A DNA stretch of 64,000 nucleotides, from contig CAKQCV010000004.1 of assembly GCA_934217675.1 (NCBI GenBank), positions 1 to 64,000 of the forward strand, given 5' to 3'. This document shows, one piece after another, positions 51,137 to 60,426 of this stretch; the first letter of the stretch is position 1; each line of letters starts with the position of its first letter. A program made the translations under genes and the position numbers. The notes beneath the pieces are model-generated. The model was not told the origin of the DNA, made no database searches, and saw only the letters and a list, made by a program, of their open reading frames with translations. Source of the stretch: an uncultured Prevotella sp. Its GTDB lineage: Bacteria > Bacteroidota > Bacteroidia > Bacteroidales > Bacteroidaceae.

Positions 51137-53122
51137 ATGAGAACCATCATACTCTCTGCCTTGTGTTTGGGGCAAATATGTGCAGTTGCACAGAATGTCG
51201 CAGAAGACAAATCCCTTGAAGCATACATCGACTCAATAAGCAGACAGTTCGATTTGAACGAAGTAGTAGTTACAGGAACGAGAACTCCAAAGTTTCTGAA
51301 AGACACTCCGATACAGACACGCGTAATCACATCGAAAGATATAGAGAAAGTTGATGCAACAAATATCCAGGACCTTTTACAACAAGAACTGCCTGGAATA
51401 GAATTCTCGTATGCCATGAACCAGCAGACGCATCTTAATTTCTCCGGCTTTGGCGGACAGGGAGTGCTCTTTCTTGTTGATGGAGAGAGGCTTGCTGGCG
51501 AAACAATGGATGATGTTGACTTCACTCGACTAAATATGGATAATGTGGAGAGAATAGAAATTGTGAAAGGTGCAGCGTCTGCCCTCTATGGAAGCAATGC
51601 CACAGGTGGAGTAATCAATATCATAACAAAAAAGGCAAAACTGCCGTGGACACTCAATCTTAACGGAAGATTGGCAAAACATAACGAACAGCGGTATGGA
51701 GCTTCTTTTGGACTCAAGGGAAAGCATCTGGAAAATATGCTCACGGCTAATTATACAGGTGTTGACAATTATGATGTGAACAGTGCCGCAAATCCGGTAA
51801 CAAGAATCATATCAACAGTGTATGGCGATAAGACCGTTAACATGAAAGAACAGCTCACATGGTCGCCTGTCGACAATCTTGACATTACAGGTAGGGCGGG
51901 TTACTTTTTCCGTCAGACTACAAGAACCGTAGACCTTCCAGAACGATATCGTGATTTTTCCGGTGGATTACGCTTGAATTGGAAAATCACGGATAACGAT
52001 GTGCTGCAGGCAAATTATGCTTTTGACCAATATGACAAGTCTGACTACCAAAAGCTAAGAAAACTTGATATTCGCGACTACAGTAATGTGCAGAACACAT
52101 TCAGATTGCTGTATAATCATACTTTCGACTGCGGAGATATATTTTCTGTAGGCTCTGATTTCATGCACGACTATCTTTACAATACTAATATAGATGGAAA
52201 TGAACGGAAGCAAAACAGCTTCGACTTCTTCATGCAGTATGATTGGCGCATATCATCAAAGCTTGAGGCTGTTGGTGCTGTGCGCTACGACTACCTTTCG
52301 GATGGTGACAACTCTCATCTGACACCCAAAATCAATCTCTGTTATAAGCCATTGCGCAATCTTGCGCTGCGTGCCGGATATGGTATGGGCTTCCGTGCAC
52401 CAACGTTGAAAGAGAAGTATTATAATTTTGATATGGCAGGAATATGGATTGTTGAAGGAAATCCAGACTTGAAATCAGAAACAAGCCATAACTTCAATAT
52501 TTCTGCTGAATATACAAAAGGACATTACAATCTCACGGCATCGACATATTATAATAAGGTGAGAAACAAACTTGCCACAAGTGCTCCATATTTTAAATCC
52601 GTAGCCGACAAACTGCCGTATCTGCCATATACCAATCTTGATGAATATAATGTGTATGGAGCAGAACTCGGTATGCAGGCTCGTTGGAACAATGGAATGG
52701 CAGCACGCATTACTTATGCTTATACCAAAGAAGAACTGCCACAAGACAAACAAGGAAATACAATAAACAACCAGTATATACCTGCACGCAAGCATTCGCT
52801 GAATGTTAGGCTTGATTATGACAAGCAGCTCACAGCCAGCTATGGCATTTCTGCAGGTATCAGTGGTAGAGTGCTGTCGGGAACGGAAAATGTAGAATAT
52901 AAAAACTATTATGATGTAGCCGAAGGCACAATCCGAGTTTCATATCCAGCATATACTATATGGAAATTGTCATTGGTACAACGTGTAGGAAAAGCGGTGA
53001 AACTGACGATGGCTTTAGACAATCTTTTCAACTATCGTCCTGAATATTATTACCTTAACAGTCCGGTTACGGATGGTATTAATTTCCAGGTTGGATTGTC
53101 TGTTGATATACATAAACTGTAA
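51137..53122 (+). CDS. hmuR: TonB-dependent heme receptor (HmuR type)
   Basis: 661 residues. Signal peptide MRTIILSALCLGQICAVAQ, TonB box region near 38-46 (LNEVVVTGTR), plug domain (TNIQDLLQQELPGIEF, MDNVERIEIVKGAASALYGSNATGGVINI), then the 22-strand barrel. The heme-receptor motifs are visible: GFRAP at about 417-421 and NPDL at about 442-445, with the C-terminal strand INFQVGLSVDIHKL ending as outer-membrane barrels do. It should import heme across the outer membrane using TonB energy with HmuY as partner. No hmuS/T/U/V genes follow, so inner-membrane transport must be encoded elsewhere. Confidence 0.93.
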   Translation: MRTIILSALCLGQICAVAQNVAEDKSLEAYIDSISRQFDLNEVVVTGTRTPKFLKDTPIQTRVITSKDIEKVDATNIQDLLQQELPGIEFSYAMNQQTHLNFSGFGGQGVLFLVDGERLAGETMDDVDFTRLNMDNVERIEIVKGAASALYGSNATGGVINIITKKAKLPWTLNLNGRLAKHNEQRYGASFGLKGKHLENMLTANYTGVDNYDVNSAANPVTRIISTVYGDKTVNMKEQLTWSPVDNLDITGRAGYFFRQTTRTVDLPERYRDFSGGLRLNWKITDNDVLQANYAFDQYDKSDYQKLRKLDIRDYSNVQNTFRLLYNHTFDCGDIFSVGSDFMHDYLYNTNIDGNERKQNSFDFFMQYDWRISSKLEAVGAVRYDYLSDGDNSHLTPKINLCYKPLRNLALRAGYGMGFRAPTLKEKYYNFDMAGIWIVEGNPDLKSETSHNFNISAEYTKGHYNLTASTYYNKVRNKLATSAPYFKSVADKLPYLPYTNLDEYNVYGAELGMQARWNNGMAARITYAYTKEELPQDKQGNTINNQYIPARKHSLNVRLDYDKQLTASYGISAGISGRVLSGTENVEYKNYYDVAEGTIRVSYPAYTIWKLSLVQRVGKAVKLTMALDNLFNYRPEYYYLNSPVTDGINFQVGLSVDIHKL

Positions 53123-53184
53123 TATACTTTTGGGCGGAAGGCAATTTTTATTGATTCCAAACACATTATAACGGCATTTTTTGT

Positions 53185-53192
53185 TATATTTG
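53185..53192 (+). promoter_or_regulatory. -7 box before the PNPOx-like ORF
   Basis: TATATTTG at 53185-53192, with no matching -33. About 85 bases before the ATG at 53285. Confidence 0.4.
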
Positions 53193-53284
53193 TGCTCTGT
53201 TTTATCTGTAGTGGCAAATAGCATTCCATAGCGAAGGCACATTTAACCTTCGCTGTATCAGTAGACCAAAAGATATAAAAAATT

Positions 53285-53686
53285 ATGACTGATTTCAAAG
53301 AAATGCGCCGTAAGCGCCAACAACTTACAGAAGAAGAGTCAATAGCCCTTCTTCGCCATGCCACATCTGGCGTGCTGTCACTTGTCAATAAAAACGGCTA
53401 TCCGTACGGAGTGCCAATCAGTTATGTTTATGCCGACAAAAAGCTCTTCTTCCACTCTGCCATTAGCGGACAAAAGATTGATGCCATACACCATGCCGAC
53501 AAAGCTTCGTTTACTGTCATCTGCAAGGATGAGATTCATCCTGAAACATTCACTACCCATTTCCGTAGTGTTGTCTGTTTCGGACGTGTACGCATCATAG
53601 ACGATGCAGAGTATAAACATATAAATAAAGATGAAACAGGAACTTGTAATGTTCTGTGGCATTTAGTATTAATCCTGTTTTATTGA
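53285..53686 (+). pseudogene. C-terminally truncated pyridoxamine 5'-phosphate oxidase-like flavoprotein
   Basis: 133 residues. The first 108 match the FMN-binding split barrel (TEEESIALLRHATSGVLSLVNKNGYPYGVPISYVYADKKLFFHSA, then IDAIHHADKASFTVI and RSVVCFGRVRIIDD), as in NimA-like proteins. The last 20 or so residues (ETGTCNVLWHLVLILFY) are unrelated, and intact relatives are about 155-165 residues. The end of the frame runs through an AAACAGGA/TCCTGTTT hairpin (53633-53680) that looks like a terminator, so coding sequence seems joined to downstream intergenic DNA by a deletion. Remaining activity is doubtful. The fold also includes heme-utilisation HugZ-type proteins, which is notable beside a heme operon. 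Confidence 0.6.
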
Positions 53687-53723
53687 ATTTCCATTTTAAT
53701 TCCGCAAAAAAAAAGTGTAAAAC

Positions 53724-53754
53724 TTTGATTGTTATAATATAATTGTTAACTTTG
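53724..53754 (+). promoter_or_regulatory. Promoter of the pectin methylesterase gene
   Basis: TTTG (53724-53727), 19 bases, TAACTTTG (53747-53754), about 30 bases before the ATG. Confidence 0.75.
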
Positions 53755-53784
53755 CTGTACTATTAACAAACTAACCTAACAAAA

Positions 53785-56700
53785 ATGAAACATTTACTAA
53801 ATTCTATGACGCTTTGCGTCATGATGCTTTTGTTGTCTGTTATGGCAAAAGCCCAAGGTGATGTTACGGCAAAGTGGGATTTCAAAAATGATCTCCCGGA
53901 GGGAATACAAGCCGCAACAAACTATCAAAAAACAACAGTGGATGTGCCATCAACTGTAGAAGGTGTGTCTATGCATGTTGATGCAAGCAACGGAAAACTT
54001 TATTGTATTGGCAGAAACAATGCGCAGTTTAATGCAGGAACAATACTTCAAATTCCTGTAAAGTCAACACGCGACATTGTAACTGTTGAGAACTATCCTA
54101 ACTACCGCTCATATACAATAGGCGGTGAAGAGGCTACTGAAGATGTAAACTCACACAGAGCAACAACCGACGAGGTAGCTAAGGGATATGTAGAGGTCGT
54201 TGCCACAGGCGGATGCTATATCTACAGCGTGCAAGTTACTTTCGTATCAGCAGTTCAGAACAAACAGCTCTATTATACAAACTTCTCGGATTGGGGAGCA
54301 TACGAACAGAGTGCCAGTGACAAGGCTGTTACTGAGGTTTCGTGGAACACTAAATACAGCCATGAGAAACTTACGTTCTCTATCTTTAATACCCAAATTG
54401 GAGCCACTAACTTCAACACTGGTAAATTCCCTAACTGGGACGGTGGTATGTTGATGTGTGCAAAGAGCGACAATCCTTACATTGAAACTTCTGCACTTGC
54501 ATCTATAACGAAAGTTCACTTCCGCCATGGAGCAACAGGTAGCAAGCGTGGATGGAAACTTCTTGCAAAAGGTGACGGTGATGCTGATTGGGTAGTATTG
54601 TCTGATGCCGTGGCTGCTACTGCATCAGGAACCGATGTTGATGTTGAACTGAACAAAACAAACTGCAAGCTTCGCTTTGAAAACTTGAATGCAAGTCAAA
54701 ATGCTTATCTCTTTGAACTTGCTATCTATGGCGATGTGGATATGTCGAAAACTCCTGCTTTGGGCAAATTTACAGTAAACGGTGCTGAATATCAAGCTGC
54801 CGACATCTTTAACGAGGATGCTGATGGCAATATGGCTGCTACTGTTGAGATTTCAAAGAAAGAGAAAATGGTTTCGGAAACTGAAAACCCTGTAGTGTTT
54901 GGTACTCCCGACAATGGAACTGTAAAGGACATTACTTATGCAAAGGTTGACGACAATTCAACTCTCGTTACAGTTACGGTGGCTGCTGGTGAACAAACTT
55001 CAATATACAAGCTCACTGTAGCTTTCAAACCAGACTACATTCTTACATATTATAATACCGATGGCACTGTGCTTGAGGCTGCTCAGAAGGTAGAGAAAGA
55101 TTCTCCTATCGGAACTCTGAGAGACGACAAGGATGTGACAGTGGCTGATGGATATAAATTCCGCGGGTGGTTTACAAAAGAAGATGGTGAACATAAATAT
55201 ACAGTGGATGATGTGATTACCGGTCCGACAAATCTTTATGCCGTTGCTACAAAGATAGAGGTGCCAAGTGATGTTGACCGCTATACATATAATCTTACAG
55301 ACAAATATTTCTATGCAGAAGATCACGAAGGTTTCAACCCTACAGGCGGAGCATTCCATGATGCACAACATGGCTGGGCTTTCAGTGCAAATGACAAAAT
55401 CGATATTATTTCAGGACGTCATTCTTTGATATTTGTTGTTGGATGTAAATACAGTAATGCTACAACATTGACATTGAAGAGCGGAGACACAGAGGTTGGT
55501 TCTATAACACTTGATAAAACCAGCGATGGTGTTATGCAGAGTTTCGAATATACCGGTGAGCCAGGAACACTTACACTTTCTGCAGACAACGGCATGTATA
55601 TGCATAAGCTGATTGTGGCAAACCTCGGTGATGTTTCAACAGAGAAGAATGAACTTGGATATTATGTTGTTGAGGCAGGAAATGCCGGCAACTTCTTGAC
55701 AATGCTTGATCTTGCAAATGCAAACGCAAATGCTGAAGAACGCACATGCATTTTCTTGCCAGACGGAACTTATGATCTTGGCAAGGTGGCTCTTACAACG
55801 GTTTCTGGTAACAATATCTCTATTATAGGTCAGAGCATGGACAAGACTATTATCAAGAATGCTCCAGATATCAAGAATGAGGGAATCGGTACAACTGCAA
55901 CACTTTTCGTTACTGGTAAGAACCTGTATATGCAGGATTTAACATTGCAAAACGCTCTCGATTATTACAAGTCTGGTTCTGCCGGTCGTGCAGTTTGTTT
56001 GCAGGATAAGGGAGAAAACACTATTTGCAAAAATGTACGCATGCTTTCTTATCAAGACACTTACTATAGCAACGGTAATGGTAAATACTATTGGGAAGAT
56101 TCAGAAATTCATGGAACAGTAGACTTCCTCTGTGGTGGAGGTGACGTATATTATAATAGGTGTAAAATCGTGACAGAGCCACGTCAGGCTGACGGTAAAG
56201 GTGAATGTACAATTGCCGCTCCTTATACAGACAATGGTTGTCAGTGGGGATATGTATTGAACAACTGTACCGTTGAGGCTAAGTCTGAGAAGTTTAACTT
56301 CGGTCGTGCTTGGGGCGGAACTCCACGCCTTGCATATATCAACACAACTCTGTTGCAGCCTGAGAAGATAAGTGCAACACGCTTCACTACTGGCGGAATG
56401 AATGTTCCTGCAGATAGGTTTGTTGAGTATAACTCTGTTGACGCTAATGGAAATGTTGTTTCTCCTGCTTCAAATGTATTGAAGTTTACAAAAGATAAGA
56501 AAGTGAACGAGATGGAAACTATTCTTACTGCAGAGCAGGCTGATGAATATGCTCTTGACAAAGTGTTCCCAACATGGACTCCTGACGTTTTGGCTGCACA
56601 GGTTGAACTTGGTAAATTGAATGCTGCTGATAAGGAACTCACTTGGAGTGCTGTTGCCGGAGCTAAGGCTTATGCTGTATTCTACAAGAATCAGTTTGTT

Positions 56701-56967
56701 GGCATGACTCAGAGTGCTTCATATACTGTTACAGACGGTGATGTTAAGGATTATACCGTTCGTGCAGCAAATGTAATGGGTGGTTTCGGTAGAGCTTCTT
56801 CGGTTGACGGAACAACAGCAGTGAATAAAGTTAATACTGATGGAGTAGTGTCAACTGTATATTATGACCTTCAGGGTGCACGAGTTGACGGTACTCAGAA
56901 TGGTGTTATGATTATGGTACAGAAGATGAATGATGGAACTCTGAAGACTGTAAAGGTAGTAAAGTAA
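53785..56967 (+). CDS. Multidomain CE8 pectin methylesterase, secreted
   Basis: 1060 residues with signal peptide (MKHLLNSMTLCVMMLLLSVMAKAQ). Two beta-sandwich modules (about 25-155 and 160-320) precede an InlB B-repeat-like domain (about 415-492, YYNTDGTVLEAAQKVEKD to GYKFRGWFTKEDG). A further sandwich lies near 500-625. The CE8 parallel beta-helix runs from about 640 to 900. Its catalytic pair is visible: Q757-D758 in LSYQDTYY, D780 in GTVDFLCGGG, with R841 in FGRAWGG. The C-terminal FN3-like module (SAVAGAKAYAVFYKN) and VYYDLQGARVDG tail resemble sorting ends. It should remove methyl esters from pectin so the PL9 lyase can act. The usual GTVDFIFG reads GTVDFLCGGG here. Ends with the terminator at 56995. 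Confidence 0.9.
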   Translation: MKHLLNSMTLCVMMLLLSVMAKAQGDVTAKWDFKNDLPEGIQAATNYQKTTVDVPSTVEGVSMHVDASNGKLYCIGRNNAQFNAGTILQIPVKSTRDIVTVENYPNYRSYTIGGEEATEDVNSHRATTDEVAKGYVEVVATGGCYIYSVQVTFVSAVQNKQLYYTNFSDWGAYEQSASDKAVTEVSWNTKYSHEKLTFSIFNTQIGATNFNTGKFPNWDGGMLMCAKSDNPYIETSALASITKVHFRHGATGSKRGWKLLAKGDGDADWVVLSDAVAATASGTDVDVELNKTNCKLRFENLNASQNAYLFELAIYGDVDMSKTPALGKFTVNGAEYQAADIFNEDADGNMAATVEISKKEKMVSETENPVVFGTPDNGTVKDITYAKVDDNSTLVTVTVAAGEQTSIYKLTVAFKPDYILTYYNTDGTVLEAAQKVEKDSPIGTLRDDKDVTVADGYKFRGWFTKEDGEHKYTVDDVITGPTNLYAVATKIEVPSDVDRYTYNLTDKYFYAEDHEGFNPTGGAFHDAQHGWAFSANDKIDIISGRHSLIFVVGCKYSNATTLTLKSGDTEVGSITLDKTSDGVMQSFEYTGEPGTLTLSADNGMYMHKLIVANLGDVSTEKNELGYYVVEAGNAGNFLTMLDLANANANAEERTCIFLPDGTYDLGKVALTTVSGNNISIIGQSMDKTIIKNAPDIKNEGIGTTATLFVTGKNLYMQDLTLQNALDYYKSGSAGRAVCLQDKGENTICKNVRMLSYQDTYYSNGNGKYYWEDSEIHGTVDFLCGGGDVYYNRCKIVTEPRQADGKGECTIAAPYTDNGCQWGYVLNNCTVEAKSEKFNFGRAWGGTPRLAYINTTLLQPEKISATRFTTGGMNVPADRFVEYNSVDANGNVVSPASNVLKFTKDKKVNEMETILTAEQADEYALDKVFPTWTPDVLAAQVELGKLNAADKELTWSAVAGAKAYAVFYKNQFVGMTQSASYTVTDGDVKDYTVRAANVMGGFGRASSVDGTTAVNKVNTDGVVSTVYYDLQGARVDGTQNGVMIMVQKMNDGTLKTVKVVK

Positions 56968-56994
56968 CCATTATTTTAACTTTTAAATAATTCT

Positions 56995-57031
56995 AAGGGA
57001 TGGCAACATTTTATGTTGTTGTCCCTTTTTT
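56995..57031 (+). terminator. Terminator after the pectin methylesterase
   Basis: AAGGGATGGCAACA and TGTTGTTGTCCCTT pair over 14 positions including three G-T wobbles, followed by TTTTT. Confidence 0.75.
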
Positions 57032-57092
57032 AGGTATATTTTTTAATGGAAATGGAGTAAATGTAATTAAAATGTGTGCTTTAACTATGTTT

Positions 57093-57126
57093 TTTGCTAT
57101 TTCTACATTAAAAATCATTATCTTTG
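57093..57126 (+). promoter_or_regulatory. Promoter of the susC-susD operon
   Basis: TTTG (57093-57096), 22 bases, TATCTTTG (57119-57126). The spacer is slightly long, and the ATG follows after 37 bases. Confidence 0.55.
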
Positions 57127-57163
57127 CAAAATCTTTTTAATATTATTTTTTTAATTAATAACT

Positions 57164-60100
57164 ATGTTTGGTAAATTTAAAACTTTAAGACTGGGTCTTA
57201 TTGCGCTCATGCTGATGATAGTAAACAGCGTGTTGGCACAGTCTTTGAAAGGAAATGTGAAGGACAGCAACGGTGAACCTATCATCGGTGCTACCATTCA
57301 GGAGAAGGGTGCCAAGAATATGGCGGTTACTGACCTTGACGGTAACTTCTCTATCAATCTTTCTGGTGGAAAGCAGATTACAGTGTCTTACATTGGCATG
57401 AAAACTGCAACAGTTAACGTTAGTGGCAAAAGCAATGTAAATGTTGTCATGGAAGACGAGGCTACTACGCTTAACGATGTTGTAGTTATCGGTTATGGTA
57501 CGGTAAAGAAGAAAGACTTGACCGGTGCTGTTACTTCTGTATCAGCAAAGGACTTGGCTAATATTCCTGTGTCAACAGCTTCTGAGGCTATTCAGGGTAA
57601 AATGGCAGGTGTGACCGTAACAACAACAGAGGGTTCACCTGATGCTGATGTAAAAATCCGTGTGCGTGGAGGTGGTTCCCTTTCACAGGATAACTCACCA
57701 CTTTACATCGTAGACGGTTTCCCTGTAAGTTCTATAAGCGATATTGCTCCTAATGACATTGAGAGCATCGATGTATTGAAAGATGCTTCTTCAACAGCTA
57801 TCTATGGTGCACGTGGTGCAAATGGTGTTGTTATCGTTACTACAAAAAGTGGTAAGGAAGGTAAAATACAGGTGAACTTTGGTGCATCTCTTGGTATCCG
57901 CAAGGTTATGAAAGAGCTGGATGTACTTTCTCCATACGATTATGCTAAGTATCAATATGAAACTCAGTATGGCAATGACCAGGAATATGGTGATTGGAGA
58001 GATATGGATATTTGGAAATCTGTAGCAGGACGAAATTGGCAAGATGAACTCTTCGGACGTACAGGTTTGCAGCAGATATACAATCTTTCTGTAAGCGGTG
58101 GTTCTAAAGATACAAAATTCAATATCAGCTACTCTCGTACTGATGACAAGAGTATCATGATTGGTTCTGATTTTACAAAAGACAATATCAACGCTAAGTT
58201 GAATACAACTCTCAACAAATGGTTGTCTCTTGACTTTAATGCCCGTTTGGCTTATTCTGTTGTTGATGGTTTGAACTCTGGTGGTGACACTAACGATTCA
58301 AGTGCCTCAAATTCTATTATCAACAAGGCTATCACATATCGTCCTGTTGAGCCTCTGAACGAAAATACCGACGATGATGCCGACGAAACTTCTAATACAG
58401 ATATCAATCCGTATGATCGTATGAACGGTACATATAAACAGCAGCGTCGTTTCCGTCAGGATTACAATGCCGGTTTGAACTGGAAACCGTTCAAGCATTT
58501 TACGGTGCGCTCAGAGTTCGGATATACATGGCGTTATGAGAATACTGACCAGGCTTGGGATAAACTTGCAACACGTAACGACAATACTGGTGCCGGTGCT
58601 CCAAAGTCAAGAATTTCTCGTACTGATGTTCGTAACTGGCGTAATGCAAATACTATCACCTATGATACAAAGGATGCTTTTGCTAAAGGCGACCGTTTGA
58701 ACGTGTTGGCAGGTCAGGAGTGGTCAAGCTCTCAGCAGCGTGATTACTATTCTTCTACTATTGATTTCCCTACAGACTTCACTCTTCAAGAGGTTTTAGC
58801 TCACCAAGGTGCAGGTACTCCATTGCCACAGGCTAACCAGATTGGAGCAAAAGATAATATGCTTTCTTTCTTCGGACGTATCAATTATACTTATGCCGAC
58901 AAATATTTGCTTACTGCAACATTCCGTGCTGACGGTTCAAGCAAGTTCGCTTCTGGCAACCGTTGGGGATATTTCCCTGCTGTAGCTCTTGGATGGCGTA
59001 TTAGTGAGGAGAACTTCATGAAGTCGGTAAAATGGCTTTCAAACTTGAAACTCCGTTTGAGTTATGGTGAGGCTGGAAACAACCGTATTCCTTCAGGAAG
59101 TATTTATCAGCCATTCTCTTTCCCTACAGACTACAGTAAACTGAAAGAGCCTTACTTCGACGAGGTTATGGGTAGCGTTATGGAACTTGGAAATACAAAA
59201 TCAAATACTAAATTGAAATGGGAGACTACAATTACTCGTAATGTCGGTTTAGATTTCGGATTCCTTAATAGCCGTATCAATGGTACTTTGGATTTCTATT
59301 GGAATACAACAAAAGACTTGTTGATGAAGAGTAAGATTTCTTCAAGCTCTGGTTATAGCTATCAGTACAGAAACTTCGGACAGACATCAAACAAGGGTGT
59401 TGAACTTGCATTGAATGGTTCAATAATCGAAAAGAAGAATTTCACTCTGAGCATGAGTGCAAATATTTCTTACAACAAGAACAAAATTGACAAGTTGAAC
59501 ACTGGTTCTGAGTGGGATTCAAACTATACAATTCCTGATGTTAATACAGGAAACAATTTCCGTGTTGTTGAAGGCGGATCTCTTGGTGAGGTATGGGGCT
59601 ATCGCATGAATGGTTACTATACTGCTTATGATGCAGAGAAGAATCCTAACGGTGAACTTGTATGGAATGGAAAAGCTTGGGCTTTGCGTGACGGTATCGT
59701 AGACAACAGTTCTAAAACAATTGGTTCTTTGAAACCAGGTTCACCAAAACTGAAAGTTGACGAAAATGGTGATCCTGTAAAGGAGCGTCTTGGCAATACC
59801 ATTGCTCCTTGGGCTGGTGGATTCGGTTTCAATGCCACATTCTATGGCTTTGATGCTTCTGTCTTCTTCAACTATCAGTTTGGCAACAAAATTGTGAATG
59901 GAACAAAACTTGGTTCTTCGTTCTTCCACGATACTCGAAAAGGATATAACCTTAACGGTGATTTCGTAAACCGTTACACAAGCATTGACCCTGCAACAGG
60001 ACTTTCACTTATTGATCCTACAAAGGTTGCAATGTATTATGGAAATGATGAGGCTAATGTTATCGCTCGCTTGAATGAGATTAATGCTAACGCAAGTATC

Positions 60101-60403
60101 TATAACCCTGTACTTGTAAGCAAAATGTATCTTACTGACTATTTTGTAGAGGGGGCTTCATTTTTGCGCTTGCAGAATCTTACTATTGGTTACACTCTTC
60201 CTAAAAAGTTGCTTAAGAGCATATTCTTGAATAATGTGCGCTTCTACTTCACTGGTTATAACTTGCTTACCATTACTGGCTATTCAGGCAATGACCCTGA
60301 GGTTGATTCAAGTAGCAAGAAGTCTCCGATGTCTCCAGGTGTAGACTATGCTTCTTATCCAAAGAGCCGTCTGTATGTGTTCGGAGTAAACGTTTCATTC
60401 TAA
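57164..60403 (+). CDS. SusC/RagA-type TonB-linked outer membrane porin
   Basis: 1079 residues. Signal peptide, then a carboxypeptidase-regulatory-like domain (about 27-100: LKGNVKDSNGEPIIGATIQEKG, VTDLDGNFSINL), a TonB box (DVVVIGYG) near 110, a plug with IPVSTASEAIQGKMAGVTVT, the SusC signature RVRGGGSLSQDNSPLYIVDG and DASSTAIYGARGANGVV, then a long barrel ending FGVNVSF. It imports oligosaccharides across the outer membrane with the SusD partner encoded 23 bases downstream. Next to CE8 and PL9 enzymes the ligand is probably pectic oligosaccharide, which is inference from context. No ECF/anti-sigma pair or hybrid two-component regulator lies nearby in the window. Confidence 0.95.
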   Translation: MFGKFKTLRLGLIALMLMIVNSVLAQSLKGNVKDSNGEPIIGATIQEKGAKNMAVTDLDGNFSINLSGGKQITVSYIGMKTATVNVSGKSNVNVVMEDEATTLNDVVVIGYGTVKKKDLTGAVTSVSAKDLANIPVSTASEAIQGKMAGVTVTTTEGSPDADVKIRVRGGGSLSQDNSPLYIVDGFPVSSISDIAPNDIESIDVLKDASSTAIYGARGANGVVIVTTKSGKEGKIQVNFGASLGIRKVMKELDVLSPYDYAKYQYETQYGNDQEYGDWRDMDIWKSVAGRNWQDELFGRTGLQQIYNLSVSGGSKDTKFNISYSRTDDKSIMIGSDFTKDNINAKLNTTLNKWLSLDFNARLAYSVVDGLNSGGDTNDSSASNSIINKAITYRPVEPLNENTDDDADETSNTDINPYDRMNGTYKQQRRFRQDYNAGLNWKPFKHFTVRSEFGYTWRYENTDQAWDKLATRNDNTGAGAPKSRISRTDVRNWRNANTITYDTKDAFAKGDRLNVLAGQEWSSSQQRDYYSSTIDFPTDFTLQEVLAHQGAGTPLPQANQIGAKDNMLSFFGRINYTYADKYLLTATFRADGSSKFASGNRWGYFPAVALGWRISEENFMKSVKWLSNLKLRLSYGEAGNNRIPSGSIYQPFSFPTDYSKLKEPYFDEVMGSVMELGNTKSNTKLKWETTITRNVGLDFGFLNSRINGTLDFYWNTTKDLLMKSKISSSSGYSYQYRNFGQTSNKGVELALNGSIIEKKNFTLSMSANISYNKNKIDKLNTGSEWDSNYTIPDVNTGNNFRVVEGGSLGEVWGYRMNGYYTAYDAEKNPNGELVWNGKAWALRDGIVDNSSKTIGSLKPGSPKLKVDENGDPVKERLGNTIAPWAGGFGFNATFYGFDASVFFNYQFGNKIVNGTKLGSSFFHDTRKGYNLNGDFVNRYTSIDPATGLSLIDPTKVAMYYGNDEANVIARLNEINANASIYNPVLVSKMYLTDYFVEGASFLRLQNLTIGYTLPKKLLKSIFLNNVRFYFTGYNLLTITGYSGNDPEVDSSSKKSPMSPGVDYASYPKSRLYVFGVNVSF

Positions 60404-60426
60404 TAATAATACAAGGAGTAAAACAA

